From Enterobacter sp. (GTDB lineage Bacteria > Pseudomonadota > Gammaproteobacteria > Enterobacterales > Enterobacteriaceae): 44,423 bases of DNA. Below the pieces are notes generated by a model, which did not search any database, had not been told where the DNA came from, and worked only from the letters and a program-made list of their open reading frames with translations. A program made the position numbers and the translations under genes. Of the stretch, positions 11,635 through 22,300 are shown piece by piece (the stretch's first letter is position 1; each line of letters starts with the position of its first letter). The DNA lies in contig JALCNW010000033.1 of the NCBI GenBank assembly GCA_022649305.1, forward strand, positions 1 through 44,423, written 5' to 3'.

Positions 11635-13194
11635 ATGACAACCCGACATTTAGTCAGCCTGGTGACTGGAATACTGATATTTTCCGTGCTGATCCCTATC
11701 TGCCTGAGCGTCTGGCTTGCGCATCGGCAGGCGGAAGAAAAGTTTGTCCAGGATCTGGACCGCTATTCTTCGCGCGTGCTGATTCGCACCAACAGAGTGG
11801 TCAGTCAGGCCAAAGAAGCCTTAACGCAATTGCAGGCTTTTAAAGGCGAACCCTGTAGCCACGAACACCTGCTCGAAATGCGCCGAGTGGCCTTCTCCTG
11901 GCGCTACGTCCAGGAAGTGATGTACATCGATAATCTGAAGCCTGTTTGCTCGTCATTGGAGCAGGTCAGCAAAGCGCCCGCCTTCCCTTCGCCCATGAGA
12001 GTCACCCCAGATGGATACGACGCGTGGCTAACGCGACAGAACGATTTAGGCATTAATCGTTATATGGCGGTGCTAGGAACAAAACAGTACGTCGTGATGA
12101 TTGATCCCGCATCATTAATTGACGTGATCCCCTTCGGCGCGTGGCCAATTGAAGCCGCTCTGGTCGGCAATGACAGTAATCTGATCTTTGCCAGCAGCAG
12201 CCCGCTTGAGCAGCGCATCTGGGAGCAATTGCAGCATCAAAACCTTACTCCTTTGCAGTCCCGAGGGTCGATATATGTGGTGAAAGAAGTCCCCGATCTG
12301 CGCTTCTCTGTGGTGGCCTGGGCATCATTGAATCCACTTAAAGAAAGCTGGCATCAGCAGTTGTTGTTCTGGCTACCTTTCGGCAGCCTGGTGAGTCTGC
12401 TGGCAGCGATTTTCGTGCTGCGTATTTTGCGCCGCCTGCAATCGCCACGGAACCGCCTTATGGATGCCATTAATGCCCGCGAATTCGTCGTTCATTATCA
12501 GCCGATCGTGGCACTAGACAGCGGCAAAATCACCGGAGCCGAAGCCCTCACTCGCTGGCCGCAAACCGACGGGAGCCTTCTGTCGCCGGATATTTTCGTG
12601 CCGCTGGCCGAGCAAACGGGGCTGACGTCCCGATTAACCAAACTGGTCATTGAAAAAGTATTCGAAGATATGGGTGAATGGCTGCACCATCATCCAGACC
12701 AACATATCTCTGTTAATCTCGCGCCCGCCGATTTGGTGTCCGCCGAGCTGCCACCTTTACTGGGCCGCCTGCTAAATCTTTGGCAAATCCCCCCTAAGCA
12801 AATCGCTCTGGAGCTTACCGAACGAGGCTTTGCCGACCCGAAAATCAGCGTACCGGCCATCGCTCGATTCCGCCGTTCCGGCCATCCGGTCTATATCGAC
12901 GATTTTGGAACGGGCTATTCAAGCCTCAGTTATCTTCAGGATTTGGATGTCGATACGCTGAAAATTGATAAGTCGTTTGTGGATGCGCTTGAGTATAAAA
13001 ACGTGACCCCGCATATCATTGAAATGGCGAAATCGCTGAATCTGGACATGGTCGCAGAGGGCATTGAAACCGAAGGACAGCTGGAATGGTTGCGACGTCA
13101 CGGCGTTCAGTATGGGCAAGGATGGTTGTACAGCAAGGCTCTGCCAAAAGCGGAGTTTATTCTCTGGGCTGAACATAATTTAGAGCAAGAGTGA
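11635..13194 (+). CDS. pdeB: Cyclic-di-GMP phosphodiesterase PdeB (YlaB)
   Basis: A 519-residue inner-membrane enzyme hydrolysing c-di-GMP to pGpG, favouring motility over biofilm. Layout: transmembrane helix (about residues 7-27), periplasmic CSS-motif sensor domain (about 30-235, with CSSLEQV and a second Cys in EPCSHEH, a redox-sensitive pair in this family), second transmembrane helix (about 245-265), then a cytoplasmic EAL domain. Catalytic motifs are GAEALTRW, the SVNLAP strand, LELTERGF, DDFGTGYSSLSYL, DTLKIDKSF and AEGIET, all consistent with an active enzyme. The start was chosen at 11635 (aaggaa Shine-Dalgarno; MTTRHLVSLVTG matches E. coli). It is convergent with ybaA. Confidence 0.95.
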   Translation: MTTRHLVSLVTGILIFSVLIPICLSVWLAHRQAEEKFVQDLDRYSSRVLIRTNRVVSQAKEALTQLQAFKGEPCSHEHLLEMRRVAFSWRYVQEVMYIDNLKPVCSSLEQVSKAPAFPSPMRVTPDGYDAWLTRQNDLGINRYMAVLGTKQYVVMIDPASLIDVIPFGAWPIEAALVGNDSNLIFASSSPLEQRIWEQLQHQNLTPLQSRGSIYVVKEVPDLRFSVVAWASLNPLKESWHQQLLFWLPFGSLVSLLAAIFVLRILRRLQSPRNRLMDAINAREFVVHYQPIVALDSGKITGAEALTRWPQTDGSLLSPDIFVPLAEQTGLTSRLTKLVIEKVFEDMGEWLHHHPDQHISVNLAPADLVSAELPPLLGRLLNLWQIPPKQIALELTERGFADPKISVPAIARFRRSGHPVYIDDFGTGYSSLSYLQDLDVDTLKIDKSFVDALEYKNVTPHIIEMAKSLNLDMVAEGIETEGQLEWLRRHGVQYGQGWLYSKALPKAEFILWAEHNLEQE

Positions 13195-13199
13195 GAAGT

Positions 13200-13220
13200 C
13201 GCCCGGCGCGCAGCCGGGCG
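13200..13220. terminator. GC-rich hairpin between pdeB and ybaA
   Basis: cgcccggc and gccgggcg form an 8-bp stem around a 5-nt loop between convergent genes. Neither strand has a U tract, so it may be a Rho-assisted end or an mRNA-stabilising hairpin rather than a classical terminator. Confidence 0.45.
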
Positions 13221-13227
13221 CGAGCGA

Positions 13228-13581
13228 TCACTCGTCCAGTAACGGCGCGAATCCGCCGTAAATCATTCTCTTGCCGTCAAACGGCATCGACTCACCAAAT
13301 TCTTTCATCCGTGGGTCAGACATCAACTTCTTGTTCGCTTCATCGCGCACCGCTTTCGACGGGTATTCAATCCAGCTAAAGACAATCTCTTCACCGTCTT
13401 CCGCTTTTACCGCCATGCGAAAATCGGTGACGTTGCCGTCCGGAACATCATCGGCCCAGCACTCCACAACCCGCGTGGCGCCGAACTCCTTAAACAGCGG
13501 TGCCGCCTTTGCCGCCATCGCGCGATAGGCCTCCTTATTTTCCGCAGGAACGGCAACCACAAAACCATCGACATACTTCAT
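13228..13581 (-). CDS. ybaA: DUF1428 family protein YbaA
   Basis: A 117-residue cytoplasmic protein of the dimeric alpha/beta-barrel type, function unknown. It is close to E. coli YbaA along its whole length (MKYVDGFVVAVPAENKEAY to the C-terminal GKRMIYGGFAPLLDE). The start at 13581 gives the family length; the longer frame to 13629 was rejected. In E. coli ybaA is followed by ffs; here lacZ lies upstream on the same strand, only 60 nt away, so ybaA may be read through from lacZ. Confidence 0.94.
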   Translation of the reverse strand: MKYVDGFVVAVPAENKEAYRAMAAKAAPLFKEFGATRVVECWADDVPDGNVTDFRMAVKAEDGEEIVFSWIEYPSKAVRDEANKKLMSDPRMKEFGESMPFDGKRMIYGGFAPLLDE

Positions 13582-13604
13582 GAGACAAACCTCCGAAGTG
13601 AGCG

Positions 13605-13627
13605 GGCGGCCACCAGGCGTGACCGCC
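13605..13627 (-). terminator. Hairpin after lacZ
   Basis: A 9-bp stem (one G-U pair) around a 5-nt loop lies 15 nt beyond the lacZ stop. There is no U tract, so read-through into ybaA is possible. Confidence 0.4.
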
Positions 13628-13641
13628 ACAGACGATTAAGT

Positions 13642-16758
<3,117 letters not shown>

Positions 16759-16774
16759 CAGATACCATGCCCTG

Positions 16775-16780
16775 ATTATA
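16775..16780 (-). promoter_or_regulatory. lacZ promoter -10 box, with possible CRP site upstream
   Basis: A perfect TATAAT on the minus strand, 27 nt upstream of the operator centre. The -35 is weak, as in catabolite-dependent promoters. The sequence ttttgtgatctgactcgc (16812-16829, minus strand) matches the TGTGATCT half of a CRP site, but its centre is near -50, between the usual -41.5 and -61.5 positions, so CRP control is only suggested. Confidence 0.55.
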
Positions 16781-16831
16781 AAGGTCGGTAAAGGATCGAA
16801 AGGCAGCAAAGCGAGTCAGATCACAAAAGGT

Positions 16832-17899
16832 TTAGCCTCGCGCCAACTGCTCGGCAATAAGCGCCAGTGATTTTAGCTGCCGCGCGAGATCCTCTCGATC
16901 GGCCTGCTGCGGCGAATGCTGCGCGCTGGAGTGACGCTCCACCAGCGTAACGGGAAGCTGCATTTGCCAAAGCGAGTCCTCCGAAGGAGAAAGTAACCAC
17001 TCGACGCTGCGCTCTCCGGCGTCACGAAAGGCCTGGCGAATCGTCGTTAACGGCGGAGAAAACCAGGCGCTGTCGGCGGTATCATCGAAACCGACCACCG
17101 AAATCTGTCCTGGGATCGACACGCCTTTCTCGGCGCAGGCGCGCATCACACCAAGCGCCATCTGGTCGTTAGCAACGAGAATGGCGTGTGGAAGCATCGC
17201 CCCCGCCAGCAACTGGTGTCCTTTTTCGTAGCCAGAAGCCGCGCTCCAGTCGCCATGAGCTATTGCGCAAGGTGACATATTGGCCTGCGCCAGACGCGCC
17301 TGCCAGCCTGCGAGACGAGCACGAGAAGAGACCGAGCTTTCTGGCCCGCTGAGTAAAGCAATGCGCTGATGCCCGAGCGCCAGAAGGTGTTCTACCCCCA
17401 ACGCTGCGCCCTGCCCGGCGTTGAATGCCAGGCTGTGAACGTCTGCACAAGGCGAAACATCGAGGAACAGAACGGGAACCGGTGCGGCCAGCCGACGAAT
17501 TCGTTCAGCATCAGCATCGTCAAGCGGGACGTTGACCAGCAAACCCTCGACGCGCTGCGCCAGCAACTCCTGAAGAGCCGCCTCGCAAAACGTCGGATGT
17601 TCCACCATTGAGATAAGCACGCCAGCCCCGCGCTCACCAGCACGAGACTTGACCGCCGACGCAATTTGCGACGGTGCATGCAGCGCCAGATCGGTGGTTA
17701 TCAAGCCTAGCGTCCGAGTGCGTTTACCCGCCAGCTGCTGCGCCCCTCGGTTGGGCACATAATGCAGTTCGGCCATCGCCTGTTGCACCTTTTCTCGTGT
17801 GCGATCGGAGACATGCTCAGCATCGTTTATCACGCGTGAAACGGTTTGATAGGAAACGCCCGCCAGGCGGGCGACATCATAGAGCGTTATCGCTTTCAT
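16832..17899 (-). CDS. lacI: Lac repressor LacI
   Basis: A 355-residue LacI/GalR regulator. The DNA-binding headpiece is residues 1-60 (LYDVARLAGVSYQTVSRVIN, hinge YVPNRGAQQLAGK). The effector-binding core follows (about 62-330), with SVVGFDDTADSAWFSPPLTTIRQ near its end. The C-terminal helix (DLARQLKSLALIAEQLARG) has the leucine heptads that make E. coli LacI a tetramer, so this repressor can probably bridge two operators. It is transcribed toward lacZ, 103 bp away. Recognition residues match E. coli LacI, consistent with the lacO-like sites before lacZ and before lacI itself. Confidence 0.94.
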   Translation of the reverse strand: MKAITLYDVARLAGVSYQTVSRVINDAEHVSDRTREKVQQAMAELHYVPNRGAQQLAGKRTRTLGLITTDLALHAPSQIASAVKSRAGERGAGVLISMVEHPTFCEAALQELLAQRVEGLLVNVPLDDADAERIRRLAAPVPVLFLDVSPCADVHSLAFNAGQGAALGVEHLLALGHQRIALLSGPESSVSSRARLAGWQARLAQANMSPCAIAHGDWSAASGYEKGHQLLAGAMLPHAILVANDQMALGVMRACAEKGVSIPGQISVVGFDDTADSAWFSPPLTTIRQAFRDAGERSVEWLLSPSEDSLWQMQLPVTLVERHSSAQHSPQQADREDLARQLKSLALIAEQLARG

Positions 17900-17957
17900 A
17901 CTTTAGACATCAGTTGGGCAGAGCACGCCATTCTGGCACAGTGTCGCGGCTAAAGCA

Positions 17958-17973
17958 TGTGAGCGCTTCGCAA
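17958..17973 (+). promoter_or_regulatory. Second lac operator, upstream of lacI
   Basis: tgtgagcgcttcgcaa here is an exact copy, in the opposite orientation, of the 16-mer in the lacZ operator. It lies between the yczE stop and the lacI start, so LacI probably represses its own gene, and the roughly 1.2-kb separation allows looping. Confidence 0.8.
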
Positions 17974-17975
17974 AA

Positions 17976-18587
17976 TCAAACAACGCTTTCGGGCTGTGGC
18001 GTTATGCTCATTTTCGGCTTCTGACGAAACCACGGCAGGCAAATCTGGATGAGTGGGCCGATGGCGAGCGCATACAGCACCGTTCCCACCCCAAACGTTC
18101 CACCCAGCGCGAAGCCAATCAGCAACACGGATATTTCGATGGCGGTACGAACGCTGCGAACGGACCAGCCTGTGCGGGCGTTGATACCGGTCATCAGCCC
18201 GTCACGTGGTCCGGATCCAAATCCTGCGCCAATGTACATCCCGGTCGCCAGCGCATTGACCACTACCGCAGCACCCAGCAGAACGCTGCGCGCTACCAGC
18301 GAACTTATCTCAGGGAGCACTGCGAGTGCGGCGTCGGCAGCTAGCCCAATAACGATAACGTTACTGATCGTCCCAAGCCCAGGCCGCTGGCGCAGTGGGA
18401 TCCAGAACAGCAATACCAGCGCACCGGTCAGGATCATCACCGTACCAATATCCATCGCCAGCAGCTTTGCTACGCCAAGATGGAACACGTTCCACGGATC
18501 GGCACCAAGATCGGCCCGGACGAACATCGCGGTGGATAACCCGTAAAATCCCAGTCCGATGTAAAGTTGCAGTAAGCGACGCAGCAT
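17976..18587 (-). CDS. yczE: YczE/YyaS/YitT-family integral membrane protein
   Basis: A 203-residue polytopic membrane protein, with about five hydrophobic helices visible (from LYIGLGFYGLSTAMFV to GTVLYALAIGPLIQICLPWF). Family members recur next to MocR-type regulators of the YczR subgroup; their transport substrate is not established. The start has an AGGAG Shine-Dalgarno 7 nt upstream. It is divergent from the MocR gene at 18672 with inverted-repeat operators between them, which supports direct control. The lacI gene follows on the same strand after 76 bp. Confidence 0.88.
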   Translation of the reverse strand: MLRRLLQLYIGLGFYGLSTAMFVRADLGADPWNVFHLGVAKLLAMDIGTVMILTGALVLLFWIPLRQRPGLGTISNVIVIGLAADAALAVLPEISSLVARSVLLGAAVVVNALATGMYIGAGFGSGPRDGLMTGINARTGWSVRSVRTAIEISVLLIGFALGGTFGVGTVLYALAIGPLIQICLPWFRQKPKMSITPQPESVV

Positions 18588-18628
18588 GGTTTTTCTCCTG
18601 AAGTTTATGCTTTCATCTTCGCTCGAAT

Positions 18629-18667
18629 TGGTCCTATGATTAATGTCCAGTTTTCAAATAGTGGACT
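18629..18667. promoter_or_regulatory. Likely MocR (YczR) operator array
   Basis: Three related half-sites: tggtcc (18629-18634), tgtcca (18644-18649) and tggac (18662-18666). The last two form an inverted repeat; the first two form a direct repeat about 15 nt apart. Direct plus inverted GTCC/GGAC arrangements are typical of MocR sites. They overlap the start region of the regulator gene itself, suggesting autoregulation. Confidence 0.55.
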
Positions 18668-18671
18668 GCAT

Positions 18672-20093
18672 ATGTCATCTCGTCGCTTTGGTAGTCAGTC
18701 TCTGGTGCGTCTTATGGGGCACTGGCAGCAAGCCTCTTCCCGCACACCGCTCTGGCGTCAGCTGGCGGATGCGCTGCGTCTGCTGATCCTTGATGGCAGG
18801 CTGGCGTTAGATACCCGCCTGCCCGGCGAACGAGAGCTGGCAACGGCTTTAGATGTCAGCCGCACCACCGTCGGTAGCGCGTTAGCTCACCTGCGTGAAG
18901 CGGGTTATCTGGAAAGTCGACACGGCAGCGGCTCGCGGGTGATATTGCCGGATAGCCGTACGATCCCGACCGGTGCGGTTGCCAGTGCCGCGCTGGATCT
19001 CTCTACCGCCGCCCTCAGCGCTGGGCCTGAAATTCACCAGGCCTACACTCACGCGCTGACCGCCATAACGCAGCATTTGTCCCATACTGGCTATGATCAG
19101 TTAGGTTTGCTGCCGCTGCGCGAGGCGATTGCCGCCCGCTACACCGAGCGCGGATTATCGACTCGCGCCGACGAGGTGATGGTCGTTAACGGTGCGGTCA
19201 GCGGTTTTGCTCTGGTTTTACGGATGTTAACGGGACCCGGCGATCGCGTGGTGGTTGATCATCCGACCTACCCGCTGGCCATCGCCGCTATTCAGGGCGC
19301 GTCCTGCCGACCCGTTGGCGTATCACTCCCCGAATCAGGATGGGACACCGATGGCTTTGCGGCTACGCTGGCGCAAACTGCACCACGCATGGCGTACCTG
19401 ATGCCCGATTTCCATAATCCCACCGGGCGCTGCATGGATACCGCCACCCGCCGTGCAATAACCGATATTGCGGCACAAACGCGCACTACCCTGGTCGTCG
19501 ATGAGACGATGGTGGACCTGTGGTTTGATGCCCCACCACCTTTGCCATTAGCCGCATTTAACCCAAAAGCCACGGTAATTACCCTGGGTTCAGCGGGAAA
19601 GAGTTTTTGGGGAGGATTACGCCTGGGATGGATTCGTGCCTCTTCGCGCACCATTGCCACGCTTGCTCAGACACGCGACACGCTTGATCTGGGTTCCCCA
19701 TTGTTAGAACAGCTGGCGACCCAGTGGTTGATTGAGCACTCTGCGACTTTCCTGCCCGCGCGTCGGCAAATGCTTAAGGAACGCCGGGATCGCTGTAGCG
19801 CGCTGATGCGCGAGCATTTTCCAGAATGGCATTTTCATGAGCCAGAAGGCGGGCTGTCGTACTGGGTCGAACTCCCCGGCATGGTCGCTTCCCAGCTTGC
19901 CGCCAGGGCACAAACCCAGGGAATTCATCTGGGGACCGGCACACGCTTTGGTCTTTCTGGAGCCTTCGACCGTTATCTGCGTATGCCTTTCTCGCTGGAT
20001 CCCATCGAACTTGAGCGTGCATTTTTGCAAATCAAACCGCTGTGGGGAACGTTAAATCAAACGGAAGGTGTATTGAAGCGAGGTTTTATTTAA
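18672..20093 (+). CDS. yczR: MocR-family regulator, YczR subgroup
   Basis: A 473-residue GntR/aminotransferase chimera. The winged helix (about residues 25-90, with LPGERELATALDVSRTTVGSALAHL) is followed by a fold-type I PLP domain with the Schiff-base lysine in VITLGSAGKSFWGGLRLGW (about K310) and a cofactor-binding aspartate in TLVVDETMVD. The YczR subgroup is defined by a neighbouring yczE, as here. I chose the ATG at 18672 because the alternative start at 18636 would place the operator array inside the coding region; no strong Shine-Dalgarno separates the options. An intrinsic terminator follows the stop. It is a different subgroup from the MocR gene at 5215. Confidence 0.88.
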   Translation: MSSRRFGSQSLVRLMGHWQQASSRTPLWRQLADALRLLILDGRLALDTRLPGERELATALDVSRTTVGSALAHLREAGYLESRHGSGSRVILPDSRTIPTGAVASAALDLSTAALSAGPEIHQAYTHALTAITQHLSHTGYDQLGLLPLREAIAARYTERGLSTRADEVMVVNGAVSGFALVLRMLTGPGDRVVVDHPTYPLAIAAIQGASCRPVGVSLPESGWDTDGFAATLAQTAPRMAYLMPDFHNPTGRCMDTATRRAITDIAAQTRTTLVVDETMVDLWFDAPPPLPLAAFNPKATVITLGSAGKSFWGGLRLGWIRASSRTIATLAQTRDTLDLGSPLLEQLATQWLIEHSATFLPARRQMLKERRDRCSALMREHFPEWHFHEPEGGLSYWVELPGMVASQLAARAQTQGIHLGTGTRFGLSGAFDRYLRMPFSLDPIELERAFLQIKPLWGTLNQTEGVLKRGFI

Positions 20094-20134
20094 AATAAAA
20101 ACTGCTGGCTGCAACGAATGCAGTCAGCAGTTTT
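20094..20134. terminator. Bidirectional terminator between yczR and the small gene pair
   Basis: A 13-bp stem with one G-U pair (20101-20113 with 20119-20131), loop acgaa, A-rich on the left and T-rich on the right, serving both convergent units. Confidence 0.9.
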
Positions 20135-20146
20135 CACAGGTTTGCA

Positions 20147-20362
20147 TCAGTGCTGAGGAGGAATGGGAAAACCTTTGATAGAAATAATAAAATCCTCACC
20201 CTCTTTCTTTATTTTTGCGCCCGTATCACACCAGTCAGACGCAATGCGAAAGAACTCATCACTTCCTACATTCCAGCCAAGACGCACGTGTTTGACGTAA
20301 CCTGAACGAAGCATGTCACAGGCTTCGTTGTAGTCATTGGCGGTAGACAGTTGTTGTTTCAT
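20147..20362 (-). CDS. Small protein of unknown family, possible toxin of a two-gene module
   Basis: A 71-residue protein (MKQQLSTANDYNEACDMLRS at the N-terminus, then a compact alpha/beta-like pattern with LGWNVGSDEFFRIASDW and GAKIKKEGEDFIISIKG). I do not recognise a named family. Its start overlaps the stop of the upstream ribbon-helix-helix-like gene by 4 nt, a coupling typical of toxin-antitoxin pairs in which the antitoxin comes first. The product is small and soluble, with no signal or membrane segment. It could instead be a partner adaptor of the DNA-binding protein. Function is inferred only from gene arrangement. Confidence 0.7.
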   Translation of the reverse strand: MKQQLSTANDYNEACDMLRSGYVKHVRLGWNVGSDEFFRIASDWCDTGAKIKKEGEDFIISIKGFPIPPQH

Positions 20363-20610
20363 TTTCTCTTCTTCAGAATTTTGCGTAGTGCCTTGATTTC
20401 TTTAGGAGTAAATGGAGTTACATTCTCTTCTTCCGTATGCTGATTATCGATATCCTCTTCCGATACTCCCGCCTCAGCCGCTGCTTCGAAAGCCAACAAC
20501 AGCAGTTTTTCTGTAGTCACGCTTAAATTCTCGTTATTAACTTCTGCGTAATGGCGAAGTCTTTCTTTTAGCGCTTCATCGATTTTTACGTTTAATACCG
20601 CAGTGGTCAT
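20359..20610 (-). CDS. Ribbon-helix-helix-like protein, possible antitoxin
   Basis: An 83-residue protein. The N-terminus TTAVLNVKIDEALKERLRHYAEVNNENLSVTTEKLLLLAFE reads as one beta strand followed by two helices, the pattern of Arc/RelB/ParD ribbon-helix-helix DNA-binding domains. An acidic linker (SEEDIDNQHTEEE) and a basic C-terminal helix (KEIKALRKILKKRK) follow. The Shine-Dalgarno gaggg precedes the ATG. A short inverted repeat aataa/ttatt (about 20631-20645) in the promoter region could be its operator. It is the first gene of a pair whose second gene overlaps it by 4 nt. Antitoxin function is inference. Confidence 0.7.
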   Translation of the reverse strand: MTTAVLNVKIDEALKERLRHYAEVNNENLSVTTEKLLLLAFEAAAEAGVSEEDIDNQHTEEENVTPFTPKEIKALRKILKKRK

Positions 20611-20870
20611 GTTTGCGACTTCCCTCAGGAATAAGTTCTTTATTTAATACACGAAGTTAACAGCGTAATCCAGAGTTATATTTTTTGCTTATGACAGTAA
20701 AAAGAACAGCCAATATTAATTTGCCAGTCTATTATTACAGGTTTATGACAATAATATTTCAGTGTAATGAAGGATATATTTCAAAACCATACAAAAGAAA
20801 TGGATTTAAGAAAAATTATCGGCTGCAAGAGACAAGAAGCGGAATGCGGAAGTATGAGGAAGACACAAAT
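20611..20870. other. Non-coding interval between the gene pair and ffs
   Basis: AT-rich. It holds the promoter side of the small gene pair and the 3' flank of ffs. I see no convincing gene and no clear hairpin terminator for ffs. Confidence 0.6.
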
Positions 20871-20984
20871 GGGTGGGGGCCCTGCCAGCTACATCCCGGC
20901 ACACGCGTCATCTGCTTTGGCTGCTTCCTTCCGGATCTGACCTGGTAAACAGAGTAGCGTTGCGGGAGAACCAACAGAGCCCCC
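20871..20984 (-). ncRNA. ffs: 4.5S RNA of the signal recognition particle
   Basis: A 114-nt RNA that binds Ffh and targets membrane proteins to FtsY. Both ends match the mature E. coli molecule (5' GGGGGCTCTG, 3' CCCCCACCC). The conserved tip with the GGAA tetraloop (tccggaagga) is intact. Compared with the E. coli sequence as I recall it, position 49 is A instead of G and position 69 is A instead of G. Position 49 lies in the symmetric loop contacted by Ffh, so the change is notable. The gene lies between accessory inserts but keeps its E. coli place between ybaA and atl. Confidence 0.97.
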
Positions 20985-21376
20985 ATTGAGAACGTTGATA
21001 GTCGATAACCAACGCGCAGGCGCATTATCCCTGCTCAGTACCCTAATTGCAAGGCGGTGGCGTTTAGATGATGCTTTATTGCGCAAAGGACATGAGTGGG
21101 GTTTTGAGGTCGGTTTCTTCAATTAACTAACAGCGACTGCAACGACTAATATGGACACAGGCCAGTTAAGCCAAGGCCGCGCCAAAATGATGTCCCGCCA
21201 GAAGGTTTTAATAGACTATCCAACGATGAGTTCGATCGATTATTTCTGATTCATCAGCCTCACTGAATACAAAACTATCCTTTATTAAACAATCATTTAA
21301 ATAGACTCACTAATTTACCCATCAGGACTAAAGGTTTAGACTCCTCCAAATTAACCACACAAATAAAGGAGAAAAT
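20985..21376. other. Interval between ffs and hcp
   Basis: 392 bp with no recognisable gene. The left part is the ffs promoter and leader. The right part (from about 21130) is AT-rich and probably carries the hcp promoter. It holds one 32-codon frame at 21151-21249 (MDTGQLSQGRAKMMSRQKVL...), for which no good ribosome-binding site is seen; it may be a gene remnant. Confidence 0.55.
21024..21052 (-). promoter_or_regulatory. ffs promoter
   Basis: On the minus strand, TTGCAA (21047-21052), a 17-nt spacer and GATAAT (21024-21029) are followed by a GC-rich discriminator, as in stringently controlled stable-RNA promoters. Transcription would begin near 21017, giving a roughly 30-nt 5' leader before mature 4.5S RNA, as expected for an RNase P substrate. 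Confidence 0.65.
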
Positions 21377-21862
21377 ATGGCAATTCCCTCTTATCTTTGG
21401 CTTAAGGATGATGGCGGAGCTCTCATCAAAGGTTCTGTAGATGTACAGGATCGCGAGCACTCCATAGAAATCACATCATTTAGCCATAACCTTTACATTC
21501 CAACAGATGGTAATACCGGCAAACTAACAGGGACACGTGTGCATGGCGCTCTTATGTTTGAGAAGGAGTTTGATAGTTCCTCCCCTTACCTAATGAAAGC
21601 TGTAGCCACGGGACAAACACTTCAAAGTGCGGAGTTTAAATGGTACCGGATTAATGATGCAGGTCAGGAAGTCGAGTACTACAACATGTTGCTGAAAGGG
21701 GTGAAAATTGTCTCAGTCACGCCCATGATGCATGACACAAAGACGGTGATAAATACCGGCCATCTTGAGCAAGTGCAATTACGCTACGCTAAAATTACAT
21801 GGACGTTCAAGGACGGCAACATTCAATATGCCGACGCATGGGCGGAGCGTGTAACGGGATAA
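21377..21862 (+). CDS. hcp: Type VI secretion system tube protein Hcp, orphan
   Basis: A 161-residue protein of the Hcp1 family that forms the hexameric inner tube of the contractile secretion machine and also chaperones small effectors. Family features are the N-terminal MAIPSYLWLKDDGGALIKGS, HSIEITSFSHNLYIP, TGTRVHGALMFEKEFD, SSPYLMKAVATGQTLQSAEFKWYR and the C-terminal ITWTFKDGNIQYADAW. The Shine-Dalgarno aaggag is strong. No other secretion-system gene lies in this window, so the apparatus must be encoded elsewhere or be absent. It is 6 nt upstream of a hydrophobic protein gene, the usual place for an Hcp-linked effector. Confidence 0.95.
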   Translation: MAIPSYLWLKDDGGALIKGSVDVQDREHSIEITSFSHNLYIPTDGNTGKLTGTRVHGALMFEKEFDSSSPYLMKAVATGQTLQSAEFKWYRINDAGQEVEYYNMLLKGVKIVSVTPMMHDTKTVINTGHLEQVQLRYAKITWTFKDGNIQYADAWAERVTG

Positions 21863-21868
21863 CTCAAC

Positions 21869-22300
21869 ATGGATACAGTTGAAGAACTTAACGGAACGTA
21901 CTTCTACAGGGGATTTTACAACCTTTCCGCTGGTGAGTTGCTCTTCTGGATTTTCCTTGATGAGACTGCTGAACAGTTCGAAACAGGTGATCTGCTGACA
22001 GTCGGGTTAATTCTGCTTGGTCAACCTGAGATAGCAACGAGGGGTAAGCCAGGGGGAACATCACCACTCAGTTCACAGCTACGTCATTGGCTAAACATTG
22101 AAACCAGACGCTTACCCACACTGACCAACTCCAGTATTAGAAGAATGAAATTTACTTACGTTACCAATCTTGGTGCATTTGTGGGGCGATGGATTCCTAT
22201 CATTGGTATTGACGTTATTGCTGCTGATGTCTCTACCATCGCTTACAAGGCAACAACGAAATTCAATACCATAGCCAGAGGAAACGATAAGTTATGGTGA
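21869..22300 (+). CDS. Hydrophobic protein downstream of hcp, possible membrane-acting effector
   Basis: 143 residues, family not recognised by name. Two hydrophobic stretches are visible: LSAGELLFWIFLDE (about residues 19-32) and the longer LGAFVGRWIPIIGIDVIAADVSTIAY (about 100-125). A basic, Arg-rich region (HWLNIETRRLPTLTNSSIRRMK) lies between them. The C-terminal TTKFNTIARGNDKLW follows the second helix. There is no signal peptide. The gene starts 6 nt after hcp, and its last 7 nt overlap a DUF1493-like gene. Position and membrane character suggest a small effector carried by Hcp. Structural or phage-membrane roles are alternatives. No catalytic motif is seen. Confidence 0.72.
   Translation: MDTVEELNGTYFYRGFYNLSAGELLFWIFLDETAEQFETGDLLTVGLILLGQPEIATRGKPGGTSPLSSQLRHWLNIETRRLPTLTNSSIRRMKFTYVTNLGAFVGRWIPIIGIDVIAADVSTIAYKATTKFNTIARGNDKLW

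Noticed and set aside
18636..18671. Upstream ATG as the yczR start
   Set aside because: It would place the MocR half-sites inside the coding sequence, and the extra 12 residues have no family support. It cannot be fully excluded because neither start has a strong Shine-Dalgarno.
20685..20948. 87-codon plus-strand frame running into ffs
   Set aside because: Its second half is antisense to 4.5S RNA and its composition is not protein-like.
20941..21126. Open stretch ending in a plausible peptide (LRKGHEWGFEVGFFN) right of ffs
   Set aside because: No ATG or ribosome-binding site, and the DNA is explained by the ffs body, leader and promoter.
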